Assembly (NCBI RefSeq): GCF_025154015.1
Contig: NZ_JAOAMV010000001.1
Coordinates: 62,001-126,000 of the forward strand
From: Tsuneonella litorea
Lineage (GTDB): Bacteria > Pseudomonadota > Alphaproteobacteria > Sphingomonadales > Sphingomonadaceae
Reading direction: 5' to 3'
DNA: 64,000 bases
Position numbers and translations under genes: made by a program. Position 1 is the stretch's first letter. The number at the start of each line of letters is the position of its first letter. Below are positions 43,780 to 52,368 of this stretch, piece by piece. The notes under the pieces were generated by a model. The model searched no databases. It saw only the letters and a program-made list of their open reading frames with translations, and had not been told where the DNA came from.

Positions 43780-44844
43780 ATGCCCCTCATGACGGGGGAC
43801 TTATCGGACATGGCCGAAGGGCTCGCCGATGCCGGGACCGGCGCGGCGGCGGCAAGCGCGATCGAGCGCGAACGCGGCGCGACCGATGCGACCGGGCACG
43901 CAGGCGGCGGCGCCTGCCTCAACTGCGGCACCGCGCTCGTCGGACCGCACTGCCACGCCTGCGGCCAGCGCGCGCACGTCCACCGCACGCTCGCGGCGTT
44001 CTTCCACGACCTGCTCCACGGCGTACTGCATTTCGAGGGCAAGACCTGGCGCACCATCCCGCTGCTGGTGTGGAAGCCGGGCCAGCTCACCCGCGAATAT
44101 ATCGACGGCCGGCGCGCACGGTATGTCAGCCCGATCGCCTTGTTCCTCTTCGTCGTCTTCCTGAGCTATGCCCTGTTCAACGCGCTGGGCGGGGGCAGCC
44201 CGGCGGTCGACGGGACCGCTGAGGCCCGCGCGAGGCTGGAAACCACCGCGGCAACGATCGAGCGGCTCGAGACCCGCCGCGACGCTGCGGAACCGGCGCG
44301 CCGGGCCGAGATCGACGCCGAGATCGCCGATTTGCGCAGCGAAGAGGAAACCCTGCGGACGGTTCTGGGCGCGATTGGCGGCAAGCCGCGCGGCGGGACT
44401 ACCGAAGAGCTGATTCCCAAGAACACCGAGCTTGGCCGGATAGTCGAGCATGTAAGCGAGAACCCGCAGCTGGCGATCTACAAGGCGCAGACCAGCGCCT
44501 ACAAGTTCAGCTGGATGCTGATCCCGATCTCGGTCCCCTTCGTCTGGCTCCTGTTTCCGTTCAGCAGGCGGTTTCGCGGCTACGACCACACCGTGTTCGT
44601 GACCTATTCGATCGCGTTCATGATCGCGCTCGTCGCGGTCGCGAGCCTGCTGATCTACGCCGGATCGGGCGCAGCGGGCGTGCTGGTGCTGCTCTACGCG
44701 CCGTTCCACCTCTATCGCCAACTGCGCGGCACATACGCGCTCGGCCGCTTCGGCGCGCTCTGGCGGATGCTCGCGCTCAGCCTGTTCGCCTGGACCGCGA
44801 TCGCGCTGTTCGCCGCAGTGATCTTCTGGATGGCGGGCAGCTGA
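43780..44844 (+). CDS. DUF3667 family membrane protein with zinc ribbon
   Basis: A 354-residue protein. A putative zinc ribbon (CLNCGTALVGPHCHACGQR, about residues 47-65) precedes the DUF3667 region (RTLAAFFHDLLHGVLHFEGK, PGQLTREYIDGRRARYVSPI), a first membrane helix and a coiled-coil-like stretch (about 147-200). At least three more membrane helices follow in the C-terminal third. Function is unknown. Several starts are possible; ATG 43810 would remove ten residues. It converges with gdhA, 12 bases between stops. Confidence 0.8.
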   Translation: MPLMTGDLSDMAEGLADAGTGAAAASAIERERGATDATGHAGGGACLNCGTALVGPHCHACGQRAHVHRTLAAFFHDLLHGVLHFEGKTWRTIPLLVWKPGQLTREYIDGRRARYVSPIALFLFVVFLSYALFNALGGGSPAVDGTAEARARLETTAATIERLETRRDAAEPARRAEIDAEIADLRSEEETLRTVLGAIGGKPRGGTTEELIPKNTELGRIVEHVSENPQLAIYKAQTSAYKFSWMLIPISVPFVWLLFPFSRRFRGYDHTVFVTYSIAFMIALVAVASLLIYAGSGAAGVLVLLYAPFHLYRQLRGTYALGRFGALWRMLALSLFAWTAIALFAAVIFWMAGS

Positions 44845-44856
44845 CTCGCCCCACGG

Positions 44857-46212
44857 TCACACCACGCCGAACGCCAGCATCGCGTCGGCCACCTTCTTGA
44901 AGCCGCCGATGTTGGCGCCCTTGACGTAGTCGATGTAGCCGCCGCCCTGGTCGCCATACTGGCGGCAGGTGTCGTGGATCCCCGACATAATGTCCTTGAG
45001 CATCTGCTGCAGTTCGTCTTCCTTCCACGCGCGGCGCTCGGAATTCTGGCTCATCTCGAGGCCGGACACGGCGACCCCGCCCGCGTTCGATGCCTTGCCG
45101 GGCGCGAACAGGATCTTGGCGTTCTTGAACACGTGCACGCCGGCGAGATCGGTCGGCATGTTGGCCCCCTCGCTCACCGCCTTGCACCCGTTCGCGACCA
45201 GCGTCTTGGCATCCTCGCCGAGCAGCTCGTTCTGGGTCGCGCAGGGCAGCGCGACGTCGCACGCGACGCCCCACGGGGTCTTGCCTTCGTGGAAGGTCGC
45301 GCCCTTGAACGCGTCGCAATATTCGCTGATCCGCCCCCGCCGATGGGTCTTGTGCGCCTTGACCCAGTCGATCTTGTCCTGGGTGAAGCCATCGGGGTCG
45401 TGCACGAACCCGCCCGAATCCGACAGCGTGAGCACCTTCCCGCCGAGCTGGACGATCTTCTCCGCCGCGTGCGTCGCCACGTTGCCCGAGCCCGAGATCA
45501 CCGCGGTCTTGCCGACGAGATCGTCGCCCTTGGTCGCCAGCATCTCGGCAAGGAAATAGACCGCGCCATAGCCGGTCGCCTCGGTGCGGATGAGCGAACC
45601 GCCCCATTCGAGACCCTTGCCGGTCAGCACGCCTTCGAACCGGTTGGTGATCCGCTTGTACTGACCGAACATGTAGCCGATCTCGCGCCCGCCGACCCCG
45701 ATGTCGCCCGCCGGCACATCGGTATCGGCGCCGATGTGACGGTAGAGCTCGGTCATGAAGCTTTGGCAGAAGCGCATGATCTCGCGCGTGGACTTGCCCT
45801 TGGGATTGAAATTGGCGCCGCCCTTGCCGCCACCCATCGGCAGGCCGGTCAGGGCGTTCTTGAAGGTCTGCTCGAATGCGAGGAACTTGAGCACGCTCTC
45901 GGTCACGCTCGGATGAAAGCGGATGCCGCCCTTGTACGGCCCGATCGCATTGTTGTTCTGTACCCGCCAGCCGCGCTGGACCCGCACGTTGCCGTTGTCG
46001 TCCTCCCAGCACACCCGGAAAGAGATCACCCGGTCGGGCTCGGCGATGCGGCGCAGGATCTGCGCTTCGTGGTAGGCTTCCTTGTCCTGGATGAAATCGA
46101 AGATGTCCTCGGCCACTTCCTGGACCGCCTGAACGAATTCGGGCTGGTGCGGATTGCGGCGCTTCACGCCGTCCATGAACTGGTTGAAGTCAACGTGGTC
46201 GGAAACGGCCAT
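44857..46212 (-). CDS. gdhA: NADP-type glutamate dehydrogenase
   Basis: Hexameric glutamate dehydrogenase of about 450 residues (451 aa), which assimilates ammonia into glutamate. It has the substrate-site GPYKGGIRFHPSV near residue 91, the catalytic Lys130 (LPMGGGKGG) and the nucleotide-binding SGSGNVATHAAEK. Its length and the GPYKGG context fit the small NADP-dependent class. ATG at 46212. It is divergent from the CHAT-protease operon, with a 194-base gap containing both promoters. Confidence 0.95.
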   Translation of the reverse strand: MAVSDHVDFNQFMDGVKRRNPHQPEFVQAVQEVAEDIFDFIQDKEAYHEAQILRRIAEPDRVISFRVCWEDDNGNVRVQRGWRVQNNNAIGPYKGGIRFHPSVTESVLKFLAFEQTFKNALTGLPMGGGKGGANFNPKGKSTREIMRFCQSFMTELYRHIGADTDVPAGDIGVGGREIGYMFGQYKRITNRFEGVLTGKGLEWGGSLIRTEATGYGAVYFLAEMLATKGDDLVGKTAVISGSGNVATHAAEKIVQLGGKVLTLSDSGGFVHDPDGFTQDKIDWVKAHKTHRRGRISEYCDAFKGATFHEGKTPWGVACDVALPCATQNELLGEDAKTLVANGCKAVSEGANMPTDLAGVHVFKNAKILFAPGKASNAGGVAVSGLEMSQNSERRAWKEDELQQMLKDIMSGIHDTCRQYGDQGGGYIDYVKGANIGGFKKVADAMLAFGVV

Positions 46213-46406
46213 TGCAAATCCCCCTGATTGCGCGACTCGACCCGACTGCTCTGTTCTCGGCACACAAGACATACGAAAAGGACGCCGCCCGCAACCTTTG
46301 CCGCAAATCGTTCATTCGCCTTGTAAAAATGGCACCCTTGTCGATCGCGGTCGGGGGGCGCAGGATTGCTCCACCTCTTCTGAGTCGGGGTTTGGGGGGG
46401 ATTTGC
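46213..46406. promoter_or_regulatory. Divergent promoter region between gdhA and the CHAT-TPS operon
   Basis: A 194-base gap. The middle (about 46290-46335) is AT-richer than its surroundings, and a G-tract (46394-46400) lies just before the GTG start of the CHAT gene, where it can serve as ribosome site. A weak promoter candidate for the operon is TTGTCG at 46336 with CAGGAT 17 bases on. No operator-like palindrome was found. Confidence 0.4.
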
Positions 46407-49400
46407 GTGCGTTTCACCATCATGCGGACAGCGATCGCGGCGATTGCCGCGCTCAGCGCGCAAACGGCCCTGGCCGACACGCCGCCGCTTGCGGCCGAAC
46501 GCTTCGCGCTGGGGAGCGCGGGCGCACTGTGCGAGGCCCAGGGCGTGCGCATGGGCGATGCGCGCCATTCGATCTACGATCGCAAGTGGGCGCTGATATG
46601 CCGCGACGTGACCCGCCCGGTGGGCGCCGCCTACAGCTGGCGGGGCGCCCCCGACGCCTACGATCGGGTGGCCGGGGACCGTTCCGCCGAACTCGACTGC
46701 GGCGCCCCCCAGGCGGCCCCCGGCGCACCGCCGGGCACCACGGTGCGCGACTGCCGCGAGGCCGGCAGCGGCCTTGCCTGGAAAAGCTACCGCCTGCCGC
46801 GCGCGGGGCGCACCACCGTCGTCGAGGGGATCGCCGCGTTCGACAGCGCGCTGCGGCTGGCGCTGGCGAGCATCGCGGAAAACCGCGTGGTCCCCGGCAC
46901 CGTCGACATCGTCACCACCGGGGGGGCCGGGTCGCTCGCCCTCGCCCGGGCCAGCCTGGGCGAAGCCAGCCTGCTGATCGGCCAGGGTTACCGCGAGAAC
47001 AACGCGGGCGACTATTCGAGCGCGGAGGAATATTTTCGCCCCGACCTGATCGCGAACGCGGCGGGCATGGCCCAGGACCCGGCCCAACGCGCCAATGCGC
47101 GGCACGAAGTGCTGGTCAACCGCGCGCTGCAGCTGTCCAACATGGGTCGATACCTCGAGGCGGGCCGGATCTTCGAGGAAGCGCGCGCGATGCAACTGCG
47201 CGATCCGATCCAGTCGCGCCTGCTCCGCAATTTCGAGGCGATCGACGCGATCAACAGGGGCCGGCTGGCCCTCGCCCGCGAGATCCTCGTGCGGCCGGTC
47301 CCCGAACTCGTCGATCCGGTGGCCGCCGGCGACGGCGCGGTGGAGATCGACCGGGCCATTTCCAACGGCCTCAATTCGGGGATCGCGGCCCGCCTTGCCG
47401 ACGCGGTCTCGCAGGATACCCGGCTGACCACCGCCGAGCGCGCAGCGATCATCGACGGCCAGGCTCGCCAGCTTGCCGCGACCGCCGACCGGCTCGAAGG
47501 CAAGCCGGCCGACGCGCTGCTTGCGCTGGCCGACGCGCGCCGGCGGATCGCCGCGGTGCGCGAGGGGCGGGTGCTGTCGACCGCCCGCCTCGAAGCGCAG
47601 CTGATGAGCGAGATGGCGCTCTCGCACGAGGCGCTCGGCCAGGATGCCGAGGCCGAGGACCTGCTGCGCCAGGCGCTCGCGCTGACCGCGCTGCGCTATC
47701 CCGAGAGCGCCTCGCTCAGCGCGGCCAAGGCGCGGCTCGCCGCGTTTCTCGCCCGCCACGGGGAGCCGGGCAAGGCCCGCGATCTTTACCGGGAGATTGT
47801 CGCCGCGACCGCCGAGGACCGCTCGGCGCTGGTCGGGCTGGAAAACCAGCTGGTGCCATACTTCGACATGCTGACGACCGACGCGCCCCGGAACCCGGAA
47901 AGCGTCGCCGACCTGTTCGCCGCAGCGCAGCTGATCGAACGGCCCGGGGCGGCGCAGACCCTGGCGCAGCTGTCGCGCCGTCTCGAGGCGGGCGACGGCG
48001 CGGCCTCGGACCTGTTCCGCCGCGAGACCGCGGTTCGCCGCGAGCTCAACCGGATCGAGCTGACCCGCGCCCAGTACCTCGCGCCAGACGGGCCGGCGCC
48101 CGACCCTGCCGCGCTTGCCGAACTCGACGCCCGGCGCGCCAGGCTCCAGCAGAGCCAGGTCGAACTGCTCGACAAGCTCTCGGCATATCCCGCGTACCGG
48201 TCGCAGGCGCGCGCTTACCTCTCGCTCGCAGAGATGGAGGAGTTGCTGTCGCCCGGCGAAGCCTATCTCCAGCTCGTCGAGGTTGGCGGCTCGATCTACG
48301 CGGTCTACCTGTCGCCCGCCAGATCGACCGGGTGGAAGGTGCCGGCGAGCGCGGGCGAAGTGCGCCGGCTCGTCAACGTCCTGCGCGACAGCATCTCGGT
48401 GACCGTCGGCGGCATTGTCGCCACCTATCCGTTCGACGTCGACGGTGCGCGGACGCTGTTCGATGCCCTGTTCGGCCCGGTCGCCGGCGACCTGGCGGGC
48501 GTACGGCACTTGGTCTTCGAACCCGACGGGGCGCTGATGGAGCTGCCGGCGAACCTGCTCGTCACCGACCAGGCGGGGGTCGACAGCTATCACGCGCGGG
48601 TCGCGCAGGGCGGCGACGAGTACGATTTCCGCGGCGTCCAGTGGCTCGGCCGCGGCCGCGCGATCAGCACCGCGCTGTCCCCCGCCAGCTTTCGCGACGC
48701 GCGGCGGGCCCCGCCCTCCCAGGCGGCCTCGCTCTATCTCGGGCTCGGGCACAACGAACCGGTCGGGAAAGCGACCCCGGCATCGCTCGTCCGCGACGCG
48801 GGCAGCGCGGCGGGCGACTGCGCGATCCCGCTTGCCGCCTGGAACCGGCCGATCGCGGCGGACGAGCTCGTCTTCGCCAGCCGCGAGTTGGGACAGGCCC
48901 GCTCGGAACTCGTCACCGGCCCCGCGTTCACCGATACCGCGATCGAGCGCCGCGGGGACCTCGACCGGTTCCGCATCGTCCATTTCGCCACGCACGGGAT
49001 CGTCACCGCGCCGAAAACCTCGTGCCCGGTGCGCCCGGCGCTGCTGACCTCGTTCGGAGACGCGGGGTCCGACGGGCTGCTACAGTTCGGAGAGATCTTC
49101 GATCTCGAACTCGACGCCGACCTCGTCATTCTCTCGGCGTGCAACACGGCGAGCCTGGCCGGGCTCGAGGCCACGCAGGCGGCGGGTATCGAAGGGGGCG
49201 GCGGGCAGGCGCTCGACGGGCTGGTGCGCGCCTTCATCGGCGCGGGCGGCAGGCAGGTGATCGCCAGCCACTGGCCCGCACCGGACGAGTTCGGCGCGAC
49301 GCGGAGACTGTTCGAGAGCTTCTTCGACGCACCGCCCTCGCTCGGTATCGGTGCGGCGCTGCTGGCCGCCCAGACCCGGCTGATGGACGATCCCGATACC

Positions 49401-49472
49401 TCGCACCCGTTCTACTGGTCCGGGTTCGCACTGATCGGCGACGGGGAGCGACCGCTGTTCCACACCAATTGA
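46407..49472 (+). CDS. Exported TPR-CHAT domain caspase-like protease
   Basis: A 1021-residue protein. A signal peptide (about residues 6-27, ending ALA) is followed by about 580 residues of Ala/Leu/Arg-rich helical repeats (TPR-like), then a C-terminal CHAT domain (about 660-1021). The CHAT catalytic pair is His863 (HFATHG) and Cys912 (LSACNTAS), so it is predicted active. CHAT proteases are caspase relatives; in cyanobacteria and other bacteria they commonly occur near two-partner secretion genes. GTG at 46407 has a G-rich ribosome site and gives the signal peptide directly. First gene of a seven-gene operon; the cyclase gene follows 22 bases on. Confidence 0.85.
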   Translation: MRFTIMRTAIAAIAALSAQTALADTPPLAAERFALGSAGALCEAQGVRMGDARHSIYDRKWALICRDVTRPVGAAYSWRGAPDAYDRVAGDRSAELDCGAPQAAPGAPPGTTVRDCREAGSGLAWKSYRLPRAGRTTVVEGIAAFDSALRLALASIAENRVVPGTVDIVTTGGAGSLALARASLGEASLLIGQGYRENNAGDYSSAEEYFRPDLIANAAGMAQDPAQRANARHEVLVNRALQLSNMGRYLEAGRIFEEARAMQLRDPIQSRLLRNFEAIDAINRGRLALAREILVRPVPELVDPVAAGDGAVEIDRAISNGLNSGIAARLADAVSQDTRLTTAERAAIIDGQARQLAATADRLEGKPADALLALADARRRIAAVREGRVLSTARLEAQLMSEMALSHEALGQDAEAEDLLRQALALTALRYPESASLSAAKARLAAFLARHGEPGKARDLYREIVAATAEDRSALVGLENQLVPYFDMLTTDAPRNPESVADLFAAAQLIERPGAAQTLAQLSRRLEAGDGAASDLFRRETAVRRELNRIELTRAQYLAPDGPAPDPAALAELDARRARLQQSQVELLDKLSAYPAYRSQARAYLSLAEMEELLSPGEAYLQLVEVGGSIYAVYLSPARSTGWKVPASAGEVRRLVNVLRDSISVTVGGIVATYPFDVDGARTLFDALFGPVAGDLAGVRHLVFEPDGALMELPANLLVTDQAGVDSYHARVAQGGDEYDFRGVQWLGRGRAISTALSPASFRDARRAPPSQAASLYLGLGHNEPVGKATPASLVRDAGSAAGDCAIPLAAWNRPIAADELVFASRELGQARSELVTGPAFTDTAIERRGDLDRFRIVHFATHGIVTAPKTSCPVRPALLTSFGDAGSDGLLQFGEIFDLELDADLVILSACNTASLAGLEATQAAGIEGGGGQALDGLVRAFIGAGGRQVIASHWPAPDEFGATRRLFESFFDAPPSLGIGAALLAAQTRLMDDPDTSHPFYWSGFALIGDGERPLFHTN

Positions 49473-49494
49473 AGGGCGGCAGGGGAGCGGGCCG

Positions 49495-51540
49495 GTGAAC
49501 GATCGAGTCGCCGCCAACATCCTTTATCGAGGCTGGCGCAACGTGCGCGAGGCCGGGCCGAAGCGGCTGGCGCTGACCGGCATCATGGTGCTGGTTGCGC
49601 TCGTCATCGCGCGGTTCGGGTGGGGCTTCACCGAAGACAGCGACCTGCCCGCAATCGGCCCTGCCGAGCGCGCGATGTACGACCTGCGCAGCTACCTCGT
49701 CGCCGACCGCGAGCGCATCGACCAGGACCAGCGCGTGGTGCTGGTGGTCTACGACGATCAGACGCTGGCCGACTTGCGCAAGCGTTCGCCGCTCGACCGC
49801 GGGATGCTCGCGAAGGCGCTGGCGAACCTCGACACGATGGGAGCCAGGGCGATCGGGGTCGACATCCTGTTCGACCAGCCCCAGGACGAGGACGACGAGT
49901 TGGTCGATGTCTTGCGCACGATGCAGACTCCGGTCGCCATCGGGTACGCCGACGTGGCGACCAACGCATCGAGCATCGGCTACGACCAGGAGCGGTACCT
50001 TCAGGCGTTCCTCGACCGGCTCGTGGGCAGCACGTCCGAGCCGGCGAGCGTGCGGATCAGCGACAATTTCGGAGTGACGCGGGTCTGGCCCGACATCCGC
50101 GCCGACCTGCCGCCCGTTCTCGGCCGCCGGATGCTCGCGCAGGCTGGAGAGGGCGCCCGCACGCTGCCCGGTTACTCCGGCGCGATCCGTTATCGCATGA
50201 CGACGAACACGCGCGAGATTCCCGAGTTCACGTCGCTGCCGATCCAGACATTCGTCGACCCCGCGCTGAACGACGTCCTGCGCCCCGCGGTAGAGGGACG
50301 CTACGTGCTGATCGGGGGCGACATCGTCGATACGGACCGGGTGGCGACCCCGCTCACCGAGTGGGCGGGACTGCCGGAGCCGGCCGGGCTCCAAGTCCAT
50401 GCGACGATGATCGCGCAGATGCTCGACGGGCGCGCGATGCCCCGGCCGCTGCCGGTCACGCTCTGGGCGTTCGCGGCGCTCTTCGTGACGATGGCGGTGC
50501 TCACCGGCCTGCTCGAATGGGGCAGCTGGCGCATTTACCTGCTGCTGGTGGTGCAGTTCGCGATCATGCTGGGCATTCCCTTCCTGCTCGCCTTCAGAGG
50601 GGTCGATACCTACGGACTGCCCGCGGTCGGATGGGTGGTCGGATGGATCCTCGCCTTCACCGCGGTGACCTCGGCAGCGCGCACGGCGGGCGCGGTGCAG
50701 CGCAACTTCGCGCAAGGGGCGCTCGGCAAGTACCTGCCGCGCGAGATGGCCGAAGAAATCATCGAGCACCCCGAATTGCTCCGCCTTCACGGAGTGAAGA
50801 GCGACCTGTGCGTGGTGTTCAGCGATCTCGAGGGCTTCACCAAGATGAGCCATGCGCTCGAGCCGGAACACGTGGCGCGGCTGGTCAACCGCTACCTCTC
50901 GATGCTGAGCAAGGCCGTGCTCGATCACGGCGGAGTGCTCGACAAGTTCGTCGGCGATGCGGTGGTCGCGTTCTGGGGCGCACCGATCGCGCGGCCCGAC
51001 GACGCCGAGCGCGCATCACTGGGGGCCTATGCCCTGTGGCAGGCGGGCGAGGCGTTTCGCGCGGACGTCGCCGCCGCCGAACCCGACCTGCCCCCGATCG
51101 GCCGCACGCGCGTTGGCCTGCATTTCGGCGAAGCGGTGGTCGGCAATTTCGGCGGCGAGAACCGCATCCAGTACACCGCCCTCGGCGACAGCATGAACAC
51201 CGCCGCGCGGCTGGAGGCGGCGAACAAGGCGCTTGAAACCCGCATGCTCGCCAGTCGCGAGATCGTCGAGCGCAGCAACCTCGATTGGTGGCGACCGATG
51301 GGCCGGATCGTGCTACGAGGACGCAGCAAGCCCGTCGAGGTGTACGACGTGGCGCCTGACTGGTCGGCCGGGGATCGCGACGCGCTGGGTGCCGCGATTG
51401 CGCTCGCCGCGCAGGATCCCGACCGGGCCGCCAGCCAGATTTATGCCATCGCCGGGCGCTATGACGCTGACATTGCGATCGATAATTTGCTACGCAGAAT
51501 CAGGACCCTGAACGAGGAGGGGGCATATGTCGCATTCTAA
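49495..51540 (+). CDS. CHASE2-domain class III adenylate cyclase
   Basis: Membrane receptor-cyclase (681 aa). A first membrane helix (about 24-43), an extracytoplasmic CHASE2 sensor (about 50-310), three closely spaced membrane helices (about 322-397) and a cytoplasmic class III cyclase domain (about 430-610). Metal Asp residues are D444 (FSDLEGFT) and D488 (FVGDAVV). The Lys484/Thr561 pair predicts ATP rather than GTP as substrate. The transition-state Asn568 and Arg572 (MNTAARLE) are present. So it should make cAMP in response to a periplasmic signal. GTG start. The next gene overlaps it by 14 bases. Confidence 0.92.
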   Translation: MNDRVAANILYRGWRNVREAGPKRLALTGIMVLVALVIARFGWGFTEDSDLPAIGPAERAMYDLRSYLVADRERIDQDQRVVLVVYDDQTLADLRKRSPLDRGMLAKALANLDTMGARAIGVDILFDQPQDEDDELVDVLRTMQTPVAIGYADVATNASSIGYDQERYLQAFLDRLVGSTSEPASVRISDNFGVTRVWPDIRADLPPVLGRRMLAQAGEGARTLPGYSGAIRYRMTTNTREIPEFTSLPIQTFVDPALNDVLRPAVEGRYVLIGGDIVDTDRVATPLTEWAGLPEPAGLQVHATMIAQMLDGRAMPRPLPVTLWAFAALFVTMAVLTGLLEWGSWRIYLLLVVQFAIMLGIPFLLAFRGVDTYGLPAVGWVVGWILAFTAVTSAARTAGAVQRNFAQGALGKYLPREMAEEIIEHPELLRLHGVKSDLCVVFSDLEGFTKMSHALEPEHVARLVNRYLSMLSKAVLDHGGVLDKFVGDAVVAFWGAPIARPDDAERASLGAYALWQAGEAFRADVAAAEPDLPPIGRTRVGLHFGEAVVGNFGGENRIQYTALGDSMNTAARLEAANKALETRMLASREIVERSNLDWWRPMGRIVLRGRSKPVEVYDVAPDWSAGDRDALGAAIALAAQDPDRAASQIYAIAGRYDADIAIDNLLRRIRTLNEEGAYVAF

Positions 51541-52255
51541 CAAGTGGCTCGCGCGTGCATTCGCCGGCCTGGTGGTGGCGGCACTGCCCGTGGCCCCCGC
51601 CGCCGCCGACGTGGTGGTCGCGGCAAGCGGACCCTCGGCCAAGACGTACCCGGTGGGCCGCAAGATCGGCGCGACCGACAAGATCGTGCTCCAGGCCGGC
51701 GATACGGTGACCGTACTCGGCGCGAACGGCACCCGCGTCCTGCGCGGGTCTGGCACCTATGTGCTCGCCAACGCGGCAATCAACGATCGCAGCAACGCCT
51801 ATGCGCTGATCACCCGCCAGCGGTCCGCCCAGCGGATGCGGACGGGCGCCGTTCGCGACGTGAACGCAGGTCCGGTCACGCGACCGAACCTGTGGTACGT
51901 GGACGTGCGCCAGGCGGGACCGATGTGCATCGCCGACACCTCCGAGGTGCGGTTGTGGCGCCCTGTCACAGCCGGCGAACAGCTCTACGCGATCGGGATG
52001 GACAGCAAGACCGCCTCCAGCAAGGCGAACTTCAACGACGGCGACATGATCACCGTCTGGGATCTCTCGCAGGCGCCCATCACCGACGGCTCGACCTACG
52101 TCATTGCCGGCGGCGACGGGAAGCCCAGCGAGATCACGTTCCGGGTGCTCGATGCGGTGCCCGAAGATGCCGAGGGTCTGGCCGCCGCGCTCATCGAAAA
52201 GGGCTGCATGGCGCAGCTGGACGTCCTGTCTTCGGCGCTCGCCCAGGCCGAGTAG
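51527..52255 (+). CDS. Exported FecR-like domain protein
   Basis: A 242-residue protein with a signal peptide (about 1-27, cleavage after AAA). The mature N-terminal half resembles the FecR sensor fold (KTYPVGRKIGATDKIVLQAGDTVTVL, GTRVLRGSGTYVL). The second half is a beta-rich domain that I do not recognise. There is no anti-sigma cytoplasmic part, so it is not a classical FecR. Such free FecR-like periplasmic proteins often accompany CHAT and TPS genes. The ATG follows gaggaggggg and overlaps the cyclase gene, which implies strict co-expression. Confidence 0.65.
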   Translation: MSHSNKWLARAFAGLVVAALPVAPAAADVVVAASGPSAKTYPVGRKIGATDKIVLQAGDTVTVLGANGTRVLRGSGTYVLANAAINDRSNAYALITRQRSAQRMRTGAVRDVNAGPVTRPNLWYVDVRQAGPMCIADTSEVRLWRPVTAGEQLYAIGMDSKTASSKANFNDGDMITVWDLSQAPITDGSTYVIAGGDGKPSEITFRVLDAVPEDAEGLAAALIEKGCMAQLDVLSSALAQAE

Positions 52256-52368
52256 CCGCCGCCAGGGACGCGGGTCGCACGAAAAAGGGGGGCAACGACC
52301 TCCCCATGACCACCAAGGTCACGGATGCCCGTCCTGCGGGGCGGCCGCCGTGCGACGAGGAGCGAGGG

